From positions 1-7,583 of the forward strand of contig NZ_DASVCJ010000046.1 of NCBI RefSeq assembly GCF_036381655.1: DNA of 7,583 nucleotides, in the 5' to 3' direction. Positions 1 through 6,048 of the stretch are shown one piece after another; positions within the stretch are counted from its first letter, which is position 1, and each line of letters begins with the position of its first letter. The notes beneath the pieces were generated by a model, which was not told where the DNA came from, made no database searches, and saw only the letters and a list, made by a program, of their open reading frames with translations. The stretch comes from Ferrovibrio sp036381655 (GTDB lineage Bacteria; Pseudomonadota; Alphaproteobacteria; Ferrovibrionales; Ferrovibrionaceae). The position numbers were made by a program, and so were the translations under genes.

Positions 1-1
1 C

Positions 2-115
2 TGGCGCATCGACTACAATACCAACCGGCCGCATACCAGTCTGCGCGGCCTTACGCCAACCGAGTTTGCAACCCGCCCCGTAATGGGGCATCTTGAGAAC
101 AGACTCTCCCCATAA
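2..115 (+). CDS. IS3-family transposase (OrfB), C-terminal fragment
   Basis: Only the last 37 codons are in the window, read from base 2 to the TAA at 113-115. The residues (WRIDYNTNRPHTSLRGLTPTEF and on) are the C-terminal signature of the DDE integrase-core transposases of IS3-family elements: an Y-N-x-x-R-P-H-x-S-L-x-x-L-T-P-x-E-F run that follows the catalytic glutamate. In a complete element this protein is made by programmed frameshifting from an upstream OrfA. The upstream part is cut by the window edge, so whether the transposase is intact is unknown. The family call is secure; the IS name is not. Confidence 0.85.
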   Translation, partial: WRIDYNTNRPHTSLRGLTPTEFATRPVMGHLENRLSP

Positions 116-123
116 ACGAGGGC

Positions 124-141
124 ATCAACGGGAGCAGGTCA
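124..141 (-). repeat. Probable right terminal inverted repeat of the IS3-family element
   Basis: Read inward on the minus strand from 141 this is TGACCTGCTCCCGTTGAT, 8 bp downstream of the transposase stop, where IS3-family right ends normally lie. Its last seven bases (ggagcag, 131-137) are mirrored perfectly just outside the element (ctgctcc, 142-148) across a gtca spacer. That makes a short hairpin straddling the junction. The left end is needed for confirmation. Confidence 0.55.
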
Positions 142-411
142 CTGCTCCTGGCTAAGAGAGTGATCGTACTGCCGCAGTTTATCAGCGGTCGCCTGAATAC
201 TTGAATTTACCGCGGCGTTTAGATCGTCCCCCACCAGATGATCGATACCGACTGTGATAGCTTCTGCGGCAACCGCCTTCACCGGGCCAAGTAGAATTAC
301 TCCACCTATGAAGGTTCCAATCTGGATTGCCGTACCGTATTTGGCATTCACATCTGCGAAGGTGGTCAGCAGCCAAAAAGCCAAAGGTGGCGGCGAAAAC
401 GAAGGCATCAA
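139..411 (-). CDS. Doubtful small membrane-like ORF, probably a remnant cut by the IS3 element
   Basis: A 90-codon frame with one plausible hydrophobic stretch (about residues 28-55, rich in Gly, Ile, Val and Ala) and a polar C-terminal tail. I do not recognise a family. Several features argue against a normal gene. The only starts are a TTG at 411 or an ATG at 408, both immediately after the T-run of a leftward terminator. No Shine-Dalgarno sequence precedes them, and an in-frame TAA sits in the terminator loop. The TGA stop (139-141) is the first three bases of the IS3 terminus, so the natural C-terminus was probably removed by insertion. It could be a decayed gene, an IS-truncated gene or chance. 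Confidence 0.3.
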   Translation of the reverse strand: MMPSFSPPPLAFWLLTTFADVNAKYGTAIQIGTFIGGVILLGPVKAVAAEAITVGIDHLVGDDLNAAVNSSIQATADKLRQYDHSLSQEQ

Positions 412-436
412 AAAAGCCGAAGCTTAAATCTTCGGC
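410..436 (-). terminator. Rho-independent terminator, leftward
   Basis: On the minus strand a perfect 7-bp stem (GCCGAAG, 430-436, with CTTCGGC, 416-422) encloses a 7-nt loop and is followed at once by six T (410-415). There is no T-run on the other side, so it acts leftward only. It would end transcripts coming from the tRNA-Val side. Confidence 0.75.
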
Positions 437-522
437 GAGCAGTACGCCGGCTTCTGGCGCTTCGCCCTATATGATCACACCGCGAGGGGCAACGGCTGAC
501 TGAGCTTGACGCGCAATAAAAT

Positions 523-544
523 ATGTCGCCAAAATGTCGCCAAA
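523..544. repeat. Two tandem copies of an 11-bp unit next to tRNA-Val
   Basis: The unit atgtcgccaaa occurs twice without a gap (523-533 and 534-544), 22 bp from the CCA end of tRNA-Val. Short direct repeats beside a tRNA 3' end can be integrase arm sites or remains of an att region, but no integrase is visible and function is unproven. Confidence 0.5.
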
Positions 545-565
545 GCCGGGCTGGCTTGCGGAAAT

Positions 566-640
566 TGGTGGGCGGTGAGAGGGTCGAACTCCCGACATCC
601 TCGGTGTAAACGAGGCGCTCTACCACTGAGCTAACCGCCC
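566..640 (-). tRNA. tRNA-Val (anticodon UAC)
   Basis: A full cloverleaf folds on the minus strand. It has a 7-bp acceptor stem GGGCGGT/ACCGCCC, D stem GCTC/GAGC, and anticodon stem CCTCG/CGAGG with loop TTTACAC (anticodon TAC). The T stem is GGGAG/CTCTC with one G-U pair and loop TTCGACC. The discriminator is A and the CCA is encoded (566-568); total length is 75 nt. It reads GUN valine codons. Its 3' end faces the IS-containing low-GC strip, the usual side for islands integrated at tRNA genes. Confidence 0.96.
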
Positions 641-701
641 TTACCTGGCTCGGCCTGCTGGCAGGCGACAGGATTGCCGCAAACGTCTGCGACGGCCCGG
701 C

Positions 702-731
702 TCTATAGCAGATCGCCGGGGGCGACGCCAA
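702..731 (-). promoter_or_regulatory. Candidate sigma-70-type promoter of tRNA-Val
   Basis: On the minus strand a TTGGCG -35-like box (726-731) and a TATAGA -10-like box (702-707) are separated by 18 bp, about 60 bp upstream of the mature tRNA 5' end. The direction and distance fit a tRNA promoter with a short leader. It was identified by eye. Confidence 0.4.
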
Positions 732-791
732 TCCTCAAGGAAGGTTTTTCGGGGGAATCCAGGAGGTATCCATCCCCGGATGAAAGGGGCC

Positions 792-816
792 GGCCGGCGA
801 GAGCGGCCCGCCGGCC
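792..816 (-). terminator. GC-rich hairpin, possible phasin-transcript terminator
   Basis: A perfect 8-bp stem (ggccggcg 792-799 with cgccggcc 809-816) lies about 70 bp beyond the phasin stop codon. On the minus strand it is followed only by GGCCCCTTTC, a poor U-tract. On the plus strand a T5 run follows after a few bases, but no plus-strand gene is visible there. Function is tentative. Confidence 0.4.
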
Positions 817-839
817 AGTCCGTTTTTGCCCAGTGCGCT

Positions 840-872
840 TAGGCCGCGCTTAGGCCGCGCTTAGGCCGCGCT
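840..872. repeat. Three perfect tandem copies of an 11-bp unit
   Basis: The unit taggccgcgct is repeated exactly three times (840-850, 851-861, 862-872), starting 11 bp beyond the phasin stop codon. The bases just before (gtgcgct) resemble a degraded fourth copy. It looks like a slippage-prone microsatellite in the 3' untranslated region. Confidence 0.85.
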
Positions 873-883
873 CATTCAGCCGC

Positions 884-1288
884 TTACTCCGCCTGGGCCG
901 CCGGCTGGTTCTCGGTCCGGCCAGAGGCCGTGGCGGGCCATGCCGGCACCGCATTCTGCATCATGCTGGCGATTTCGCTGCTGCATTCCTGGCATTCCTG
1001 AATATCGGCCGACAGGCGCTGCAGGCTGCCGCTCATGAACTCGCTGCAGATCGACGGGATATCGCCGGCCTGGCCATCCGAGGCGAACATCCGCTGGGTC
1101 GCTTCCATGGCGGCCTGGGTTGCCCGATGGCGGCGTTCCAGCCAGTGGTTCATGAAGCTGCCATAGATGTTCAAGAGGCGCTCCTGCGCCTTCCAGAAAG
1201 TCTCGGCCTGCACTTTCGCAGCCTGGGTGACATCGCCGTTGCCGTTCCCGCGCGGAGCAGTCGCCTTTGAGCTTCGTGTAGCGGTCAT
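884..1288 (-). CDS. Phasin-family (polyhydroxyalkanoate granule-associated) protein
   Basis: A 134-residue, mostly helical, amphipathic protein. Phasins coat the surface of polyhydroxyalkanoate storage granules and control their number and size. The low-complexity, Ala/Gly/Asn-rich N-terminus (about 1-25) leads into the typical phasin helix, with an aromatic-rich stretch around FWKAQERLLNIYGSFMNHWL (31-50). A second helix (about 85-112) and a disordered Ala/Gln/Pro tail follow. The size and the absence of a signal peptide or membrane segment fit. The start is supported by GGGAGAG about 7 nt upstream. Four Cys in the second helix (81, 98, 101 and nearby) are somewhat unusual. It is monocistronic, and its likely promoter carries an FNR-like box. 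The family call rests on pattern recognition; phasins diverge strongly, so a generic helical protein remains possible. Confidence 0.75.
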   Translation of the reverse strand: MTATRSSKATAPRGNGNGDVTQAAKVQAETFWKAQERLLNIYGSFMNHWLERRHRATQAAMEATQRMFASDGQAGDIPSICSEFMSGSLQRLSADIQECQECSSEIASMMQNAVPAWPATASGRTENQPAAQAE

Positions 1289-1374
1289 GGTCGTCTCTCC
1301 CTTTGCCTATCCTGATTCAAGCCAGTTGGCGCGAACATGGGCGCGAGCCAACGCTCTGCGTGATCCATACGGCC

Positions 1375-1416
1375 CTTATAGCGGCAGGCGCTCCGACGAA
1401 ATTTGATTTGGATCGT
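1375..1416 (-). promoter_or_regulatory. Predicted FNR/FixK-type class II promoter of the phasin gene
   Basis: On the minus strand ACGATCCAAATCAA (1403-1416) matches TTGAT-N4-ATCAA at 8 of 10 positions, with one half-site perfect. A -10-like TATAAG (1375-1380) follows after exactly 22 bp. That puts the operator centre at -41.5 from a start near 1368, the classical activating position for FNR/CRP proteins. There is no good -35, as expected for an activated promoter. The leader would be about 80 nt. The degenerate half-site keeps confidence moderate. Confidence 0.45.
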
Positions 1417-1438
1417 GATTATGCTGTCGCGCGAGGCC

Positions 1439-1493
1439 GACAAGCCGCCGATCAGGGCCGTCGCATACTGAGACTCCGATCCGTCGGCTTGTC
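1439..1493. repeat. Imperfect long inverted repeat
   Basis: gacaagccg (1439-1447) is matched perfectly by cggcttgtc (1485-1493). The arms extend inward imperfectly (ccgatc against gatccgt), leaving a loop of about 24 nt. There is no T-run, so it is not an evident terminator. It could be an operator pair or RNA structure. Confidence 0.4.
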
Positions 1494-1600
1494 AAAAGCA
1501 ATTTTCGGCTGCTCGTAAAACCGTAATTCTGCCGCCGCCGGCGCGCGGCTTCGAATGTTAGCGGCCAGCTGGAATTTGGAATTTCAAAATCGTTCCAATC

Positions 1601-2143
1601 TTAGGCCGCCTCAGAAGAAGAACGGCAGGCGATGGCGTGGCGCGGTTGCAGGGCGGCTTCCTCGATGCCGATGCGGTGCCGCAGCAGCAATGCATTCAGA
1701 ACCGACCAGATCAGCGCGACGGGCCAGGCGCCGAAGGCGAGCGGCAGGACAAGGATCTCTGCCGCGACCACCCAGTAATTCGGATGGCGCAGGACGCGAA
1801 ACGGGCCGCGCCGCACCAGTGGTTGATGGTCCAAGGTGATGATACGCGTGGTCCAGAAGCGGCCGAGCGTGGCGATGATCCAGACGCGGAGCAGCTGCAA
1901 CAGTCCATAAATGCCGATCAGCGGCCAGACGGGTTGCGTTGCGAGCGGAACGCTTATGGCGATCGCCGCCAGCCAGGAGGCATGCAGAAGGATGAAAAGC
2001 GGGTAATGTCCTGCGCCGTATTCCCGGCCGCCTTGCGCCAGCAGGCGGCGGGTGTTGCGCCGCGCCAGGGCCAGCTCGGCCAGGCGTTGCAGCACCACGA
2101 AACCGAGCGCCAGGATCAGCGGCGGCCAATCGGACGGCGGCAT
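1601..2143 (-). CDS. Isoprenylcysteine carboxyl methyltransferase-family protein (BpsB/YpbQ-like), probable polyketide O-methyltransferase
   Basis: A 180-residue integral membrane protein with about four to five hydrophobic segments (roughly 8-26, 48-68, 72-92, 124-152). It has the family's conserved motif around residues 112-123 (RRGPFRVLRHPNY, containing R-H-P-N-Y) and the later R-x-G-I-E-E (157-162), which in ICMT enzymes form the S-adenosylmethionine pocket. The ATG begins one base after the stop of the upstream polyketide synthase (TGA-C-ATG), so translation is almost certainly coupled. In Bacillus subtilis the same pairing (type III synthase BpsA with BpsB/YpbQ) makes alkylpyrones and O-methylates them at the membrane, and I infer the same role here. 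Length is close to that of BpsB. Prenyl-protein methylation is unlikely in a bacterium. Confidence 0.85.
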   Translation of the reverse strand: MPPSDWPPLILALGFVVLQRLAELALARRNTRRLLAQGGREYGAGHYPLFILLHASWLAAIAISVPLATQPVWPLIGIYGLLQLLRVWIIATLGRFWTTRIITLDHQPLVRRGPFRVLRHPNYWVVAAEILVLPLAFGAWPVALIWSVLNALLLRHRIGIEEAALQPRHAIACRSSSEAA

Positions 2144-2144
2144 G

Positions 2145-3236
2145 TCAGGCCAGATCGATCAGCAGCATCGCCGCGGTGAAACCCGGTCCGAGCGCGGTCA
2201 GCAACTGGACGCCGCGATCGCCGGCCTCCAGGGCCGCCTTCAGGACGAACAGCACGGTCACGGATGACATGTTGCCATGCCGGCGCAGCACATCGCGGGC
2301 ATGCGCCAGCGCCCCGGGCTGCAACCCGAACGCCTCTTCCAGCGCATCCACCACCTTGGCGCCGCCGGGATGGCAAACGAAGCCGTCGATGTCGCCGATC
2401 GTCGCTCCGTGACGCGCCAGAAAGCCGTCCACCACCGGCCGCAGGTCGTTGCGCACCAGATCCGGAATGCTGCCGGAGAAGACGACTTTCAGGCCGTCCT
2501 CGGCAATGTCCCAGCCCATGACATCCAGGCTGTCGGGCCAGATATGCTCGGCCGAGGGCCCCAGACAGGGTTTGCCCGGGCCGGACTGCGATGGCCCGTA
2601 TTCGCCACGGCAACTGATGATCGCGGCGGCGGCGCCGTCGCCGAAAAGGGCGGTGGCGACAATGTTGCTTTTCGACAGATCGCTATGCCGGAAGGTGAGG
2701 CCGCAGAGCTCGACCACCAGCAGCAGCACCCGGGAATCCGGTTGCGCCCGGGCAAGGGCTGCGGCACGGGACAGGCCCAGCACGCCGCCGGCGCAGCCCA
2801 GGCCGAAAATCGGCAGCCGCAGGACATCGGGCCGGAAGGGCATATGCTGCATCAGCCGGGCGTCCAGGCTGGGAGTTGCGATACCGGACGAGCAGACGGT
2901 GATCAGGACATCGATATCGCCTGCGTCGAGCCGGGCTTCGCTGAGGGCCTTGCGCGCCGCCTGTGCAAGCAGGTCGACGGCATTCTCCAGGAAGAGGCTG
3001 TTCCGCTCGGCAAAGCCGTGATGTTCGACATACCAGTCGAGCGGCACGCAGGAATGCCGCGTCTCGATTTCCGCGTTGCGGTAGATCGGCGTCAGGCGGC
3101 TGAAATTAGCGACCCTGGAGGCGAAGACATCGCCGGCGCGCGCGGCCACTTCGTCCTGCCGCAATTCGAATGGCGGCGTTGCGGTGGCCAGGGAGACGAG
3201 GCGGGGGGCGAGATTTTGGACCCTGTCGAAGAACAT
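2145..3236 (-). CDS. Type III polyketide synthase (chalcone/stilbene synthase superfamily)
   Basis: A 363-residue protein, the usual size for a homodimeric type III polyketide synthase, which condenses an acyl-CoA starter with malonyl-CoA units and cyclises the product without an acyl carrier protein. The catalytic triad is complete: Cys148 in GLGCAGG, His289 in VCHPGG and Asn322 in RRHGNMSS. The C-terminal GPGF loop (350-353) of the cyclisation pocket is present. Small residues and Cys near the starter tunnel (CSSGIATPSLD, 115-125) recall bacterial alkylpyrone/alkylresorcinol enzymes rather than plant ones. Coupling to a membrane methyltransferase supports a long-chain phenolic or pyrone lipid product, but the starter cannot be read from sequence. 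An in-frame TGA 27 bp upstream limits the start to this ATG; its Shine-Dalgarno sequence is weak. Confidence 0.93.
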   Translation of the reverse strand: MFFDRVQNLAPRLVSLATATPPFELRQDEVAARAGDVFASRVANFSRLTPIYRNAEIETRHSCVPLDWYVEHHGFAERNSLFLENAVDLLAQAARKALSEARLDAGDIDVLITVCSSGIATPSLDARLMQHMPFRPDVLRLPIFGLGCAGGVLGLSRAAALARAQPDSRVLLLVVELCGLTFRHSDLSKSNIVATALFGDGAAAAIISCRGEYGPSQSGPGKPCLGPSAEHIWPDSLDVMGWDIAEDGLKVVFSGSIPDLVRNDLRPVVDGFLARHGATIGDIDGFVCHPGGAKVVDALEEAFGLQPGALAHARDVLRRHGNMSSVTVLFVLKAALEAGDRGVQLLTALGPGFTAAMLLIDLA

Positions 3237-3305
3237 CGCGGCTCGTTGAATTCGCGTCGATCACCACCAACACCAGGGAGCGGCGCGGGTTCAACACGTG
3301 CCTAG

Positions 3306-3335
3306 ACGATAGGGCGGGTGCCGCCGGCAGGACAA
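3306..3335 (-). promoter_or_regulatory. Candidate promoter for the polyketide synthase/methyltransferase operon
   Basis: On the minus strand TTGTCC (3330-3335) and TATCGT (3306-3311) are 18 bp apart, giving a start near 3299 and a leader of about 63 nt before the synthase ATG. It sits in the 195-bp gap after the flavoprotein gene, so the synthase pair may be transcribed independently. No FNR-type box was found at an activating distance. Confidence 0.35.
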
Positions 3336-3431
3336 TCAGATTTCCGCGAGCCAGGATGCCACGGCCAGCGCGGCGGACCAGGAGGCGCGTTTCGGCGCCG
3401 CCTGGCCGGGATGACAATACCTGCAGGCGGG

Positions 3432-4517
3432 CTATTCCGCTGCCTCCAGGACCGGATAGTCGGTGTAGCCCTTCGCGCCGCCGCCATAGAAGGTGGTGCG
3501 GTCGGGCGGCGTCAGCGGCGCATTGCGGCGCAGCCGCTCGACCAGGTCGGGATTGCTGATGAAGGGGCGGCCGAAGGCGACCAGGTCGGCCCGTCCGCCG
3601 CTGACGGCCTCTTCGGCCATTTGTCGCGAGTAACCATTGTTGACCAGCCAGGCATTGCGGAAGCGGCTGCGCAGGGCGCCGTAATCGAAGCCGGCGCCGA
3701 AATTGCGGTCGCCGCCGGTCTGGCCCTCGATGATATGGATATAGACAAGGTTCAGCCGGTCCAACTGCTCGACCACGTAATTGAACAGCGGCTGCGGATT
3801 GCTGTCATGCGCATCGTTGGCCGGCGTGACCGGCGAGATGCGGATGCCGGTGCGTTCCGGACCGATTTCCGCTGCGATCGCCTGCATCACTTCCAGCATC
3901 AGCCGGGCGCGGTTTTCGATGCTGCCGCCATATTCGTCGGTGCGCTTGTTGCTGCCGTCGCGCAGGAACTGGTCGAGCAGATAGCCATTGGCGCCATGCG
4001 CCTCGACGCCGTCGAAGCCGGCGGCGATCGCATTGGCCGCGCCCTTGCGATAGGCGTCAATGATGCCGGGTATCTCGCTCAGCTCCAGGGCGCGCGGCTC
4101 GGAAACATCGCGGAATTCGCCGTCCACGAAGGTCTTGGTGTTGGCGCGGATGGCCGAGGGCGCGACCGGCGCCTTGCCGCCCGGCTGAAGGGCGGTATGC
4201 GAGACGCGGCCGACATGCCAGAGCTGCAGGAATATGCGGCCGCCGCGAGCATGCACGGCATCGGTGACGCGCTTCCAGCCTGCGATCTGCTCGGGGCTAT
4301 GGATGCCTGGCGTCGATTGATAGCCCTGGCCCTCGGGGCAGACCTGCGTGGCTTCGGCGACGATCAGGCCGGCTCCGGCGCGCTGGCTGTAATAGGTGGC
4401 CATCAATTCGGTGGGGACGTTCCCGGCGCCGGCGCGGTTGCGCGTCAGCGGCGCCATGACAATGCGGTTGGGGAGGGTGAGTTTGCCCAGACGAAAGGGG
4501 GTGAACAAGGCGCTCAT
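3432..4517 (-). CDS. Old Yellow Enzyme family FMN-dependent alkene reductase (NemA-like)
   Basis: A 361-residue TIM-barrel flavoprotein that uses NAD(P)H to reduce activated C=C bonds (enones, maleimides) and often nitro compounds in the cytoplasm. The N-terminal FMN-binding segment APLTRNRA contains Thr25; Gln98 lies in IFLQLWHVGR. The substrate-binding His174 and Asn177 and the proton donor Tyr179 sit in HGANGYLLDQF. The dimer/barrel motif DEYGGSIENR spans 194-203, and the phosphate-binding AFGRPFISNPDL spans 314-325. This is the classical (thermophilic-like subclass excluded) NemA/XenB-type pattern. GGAG lies about 7 nt before the ATG. It is on the same strand as its neighbours, with 195 bp to the synthase and 106 bp to hemN, so an operon is not demanded. 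A detoxifying or tailoring role is possible. Confidence 0.93.
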   Translation of the reverse strand: MSALFTPFRLGKLTLPNRIVMAPLTRNRAGAGNVPTELMATYYSQRAGAGLIVAEATQVCPEGQGYQSTPGIHSPEQIAGWKRVTDAVHARGGRIFLQLWHVGRVSHTALQPGGKAPVAPSAIRANTKTFVDGEFRDVSEPRALELSEIPGIIDAYRKGAANAIAAGFDGVEAHGANGYLLDQFLRDGSNKRTDEYGGSIENRARLMLEVMQAIAAEIGPERTGIRISPVTPANDAHDSNPQPLFNYVVEQLDRLNLVYIHIIEGQTGGDRNFGAGFDYGALRSRFRNAWLVNNGYSRQMAEEAVSGGRADLVAFGRPFISNPDLVERLRRNAPLTPPDRTTFYGGGAKGYTDYPVLEAAE

Positions 4518-4615
4518 GGTCGCTCCGGATTTTCTGGCTGTCAGGGAGGTACGCGGAAACTCGACGGATCAAAAGAAAAGGCAGCGTTGCGAAAAAGCAA
4601 GAGCCCCATGGCGGA

Positions 4616-4637
4616 ATGCGGCGTCATGCTGCCGCAT
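4616..4637 (-). other. Hairpin overlapping the hemN stop codon
   Basis: A perfect 7-bp stem (gccgcat 4631-4637 with atgcggc 4616-4622) loops out 8 nt that contain the TGA stop. No T-run follows directly; the nearest is about 20 nt further on. It may protect the mRNA end or act as a weak terminator, or it may be chance in GC-rich DNA. Confidence 0.3.
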
Positions 4638-6039
4638 GCCGCGGCGTCACGCCGGCCGATTGGGCCAGATAGGCGTCGAAAACCGCCGAGACCTGCCGCA
4701 GCAGGGGTCGGCCGATATCCGGCACGATGACGCGATAGCCGTCACGCCGCACGACATCGTGGCGCATCAGCGGCTCCAGGCGCTCAAGATCGCTGTCGAA
4801 CAGGGCCGCCGGCTGGCCATGCCCGGCGGCCAGCGCAGCCAGGTCGACCTGCAGATGGCACATCAGCTGCTCGATCACCGCGCGGCGCAGCCGATCTTCC
4901 GGACTGAGGTGCCGCATGCGGGCCACCGGCAGGCGGCCGTTGTCCAAGGCTTGGCGCCATGCGGCCACGGCGGGAATATTCTGGGCATAGCCTTCCGGCA
5001 GCGTGCTGATGGCCGAGGTGCCGAAGCCGAGCAGAACCTCGCCCACCTCGGTCGTATAGCCTTGGAAATTGCGATGCAGCGTGCCGCTTTGCGCATGCCG
5101 GGCCAGCGGATCGTCCGCGAGGGAAAAATGATCGAGCCCGATGCGGCGATAGCCCGCCGCCATCAGACGATGGCCCGCGGCGGCCTCCTGGGCAAAGCGT
5201 TCTGCCGTATCGGGCAGGGCGGCGGCATCGATGCGCGCCTGATGCGGCTTCATCCAGGGCACATGCGCATAGCCGAACAGCGCCAGCCGGTCGGGCCGCA
5301 GCGTCAGGCAGCGCTCGACGGTATCGGTCACATTGGCGACGGTCTGATGCGGCAGACCGTAGAGCAGATCGAAATTGATTCCGGCAATGCCGGCCTCGCG
5401 CAGGGCATCGGTGCTGCGGAGGATATCCTCGAAAGGCTGGATGCGGTTCACCGCCCGCTGCACCTGTTCGTCCAGGCTCTGTACGCCCAGGCTGGCGCGA
5501 TTGACGCCCATGGCGGCAAGGCCGCGTGCCAGGGCATGGTCGCAATGGCGCGGATCGATCTCGATGGCGATCTCCGCGCCGGGCTGCAATGCGAAACGCT
5601 CGAACAGCCGGTCGGTGATGCGGCGCAGGCCCTCGGCGGCGAGGATGGTCGGCGTGCCGCCGCCGAAATGCAGTCCGCTCAGCCGCGGCCGGCGCGGCAG
5701 CAGGGCGCCGACGGCCTCGATTTCACGCAGCAGGTATCGGACATAACGCTCCAGTGCGTCGGCATTTTTGGTGATCTGGGTATGGCAGCCGCAATACCAG
5801 CACATCTGCCGGCAGAAGGGGATGTGGACATACAGCGCGAAGGCGCCGCCATCGGTCAGTTCCGAAAGCTGGCGGCGCCAGTCCGTATCCTCGGCGACGG
5901 CGCGGAAATGCGGCGCCGTCGGGTAGGAGGTATAGCGCGGCACCGGCCCGATCGCCTGGGCGAGGCTGGCCAGCTCGGCCAGCCAGCGCCGGTCCGCAGG
6001 GGTGGAGGTATCCGTTTCGGCAGGAGCTATCCGTGTCAT
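4624..6039 (-). CDS. hemN: Oxygen-independent coproporphyrinogen III oxidase (radical SAM)
   Basis: Converts coproporphyrinogen III to protoporphyrinogen IX without oxygen, by radical decarboxylation of two propionates, in anaerobic heme (and bacteriochlorophyll) synthesis. Numbered from the ATG at 6039 (471 residues; E. coli HemN has 457), PRYTSYPT spans 34-41. The radical SAM cluster motif with the extra HemN Cys is CRQMCWYCGC (C76, C80, C83, C85). GGGTP (126-130), NRASLGVQ (180-187) and NFDLLYGLPHQT (222-233) follow, then the C-terminal HemN domain. All are hallmarks of true HemN rather than HemW. The same frame stays open to an ATG at 6150, with another at 6057. I prefer 6039 or 6057 because the FNR box at 6077-6090 would otherwise lie inside the gene and the added residues are not conserved-looking. 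No start has a good Shine-Dalgarno sequence. Confidence 0.93.
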   Translation of the reverse strand: MTRIAPAETDTSTPADRRWLAELASLAQAIGPVPRYTSYPTAPHFRAVAEDTDWRRQLSELTDGGAFALYVHIPFCRQMCWYCGCHTQITKNADALERYVRYLLREIEAVGALLPRRPRLSGLHFGGGTPTILAAEGLRRITDRLFERFALQPGAEIAIEIDPRHCDHALARGLAAMGVNRASLGVQSLDEQVQRAVNRIQPFEDILRSTDALREAGIAGINFDLLYGLPHQTVANVTDTVERCLTLRPDRLALFGYAHVPWMKPHQARIDAAALPDTAERFAQEAAAGHRLMAAGYRRIGLDHFSLADDPLARHAQSGTLHRNFQGYTTEVGEVLLGFGTSAISTLPEGYAQNIPAVAAWRQALDNGRLPVARMRHLSPEDRLRRAVIEQLMCHLQVDLAALAAGHGQPAALFDSDLERLEPLMRHDVVRRDGYRVIVPDIGRPLLRQVSAVFDAYLAQSAGVTPRHAAA

Positions 6040-6048
6040 CGTTGCGCC

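Larger units (their letters stand above)
1..141 (+). mobile_element. 3' end of an IS3-family insertion sequence
   Basis: The window opens inside an insertion sequence. Its transposase tail ends at 115. The element's right end is probably at 141, where the inward-reading strand starts TGACCTGCTCCCGTTGATGC, a TGA-beginning terminus of the kind common in the IS3 family. The left end lies outside the window, so the matching inverted repeat and the target duplication cannot be checked. The exact boundary is inferred. Confidence 0.7.
1289..1600. other. Gene-free stretch between the phasin and methyltransferase genes
   Basis: No convincing coding frame was seen on either strand; the short open frames here lack ribosome binding sites and family resemblance. 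The stretch holds the predicted phasin promoter with its FNR-like box (1375-1416) and an imperfect inverted repeat (1439-1493). A TTGACA-like hexamer on the minus strand (1490-1495) has no good -10. A weak A/T-rich hairpin (ttggaa 1576-1581 with ttccaa 1593-1598) lies just after the methyltransferase stop. Confidence 0.6.

Noticed and set aside
408..731. Minus-strand open frame of 107 codons
   Set aside because: It runs straight through tRNA-Val and a terminator; it is a translation of RNA-gene sequence.
1490..1495. TTGACA on the minus strand as a phasin -35
   Set aside because: No acceptable -10 occurs 16-19 bp downstream; the TATAAG at 1375-1380 is far away and better explained with the FNR-like box.
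1576..1598. Hairpin after the methyltransferase gene as a terminator
   Set aside because: The 6-bp stem is A/T-rich and has no following T-run on either strand.
2277..3305. Plus-strand open frame of 342 codons
   Set aside because: It is antisense to the type III polyketide synthase, whose catalytic triad is complete on the other strand.
4559..4572. FNR-like half-site TTGAT upstream of the Old Yellow Enzyme gene (minus strand)
   Set aside because: Only one half-site matches; the other (CGAGT against ATCAA) does not, and no -10 stands at the right distance.
3318..4730. Long plus-strand open frame of 470 codons
   Set aside because: It lies antisense to the Old Yellow Enzyme gene. Its composition is the Gly/Ala/Arg/Asp-rich pattern of a GC-rich shadow, with no family resemblance or ribosome binding site.
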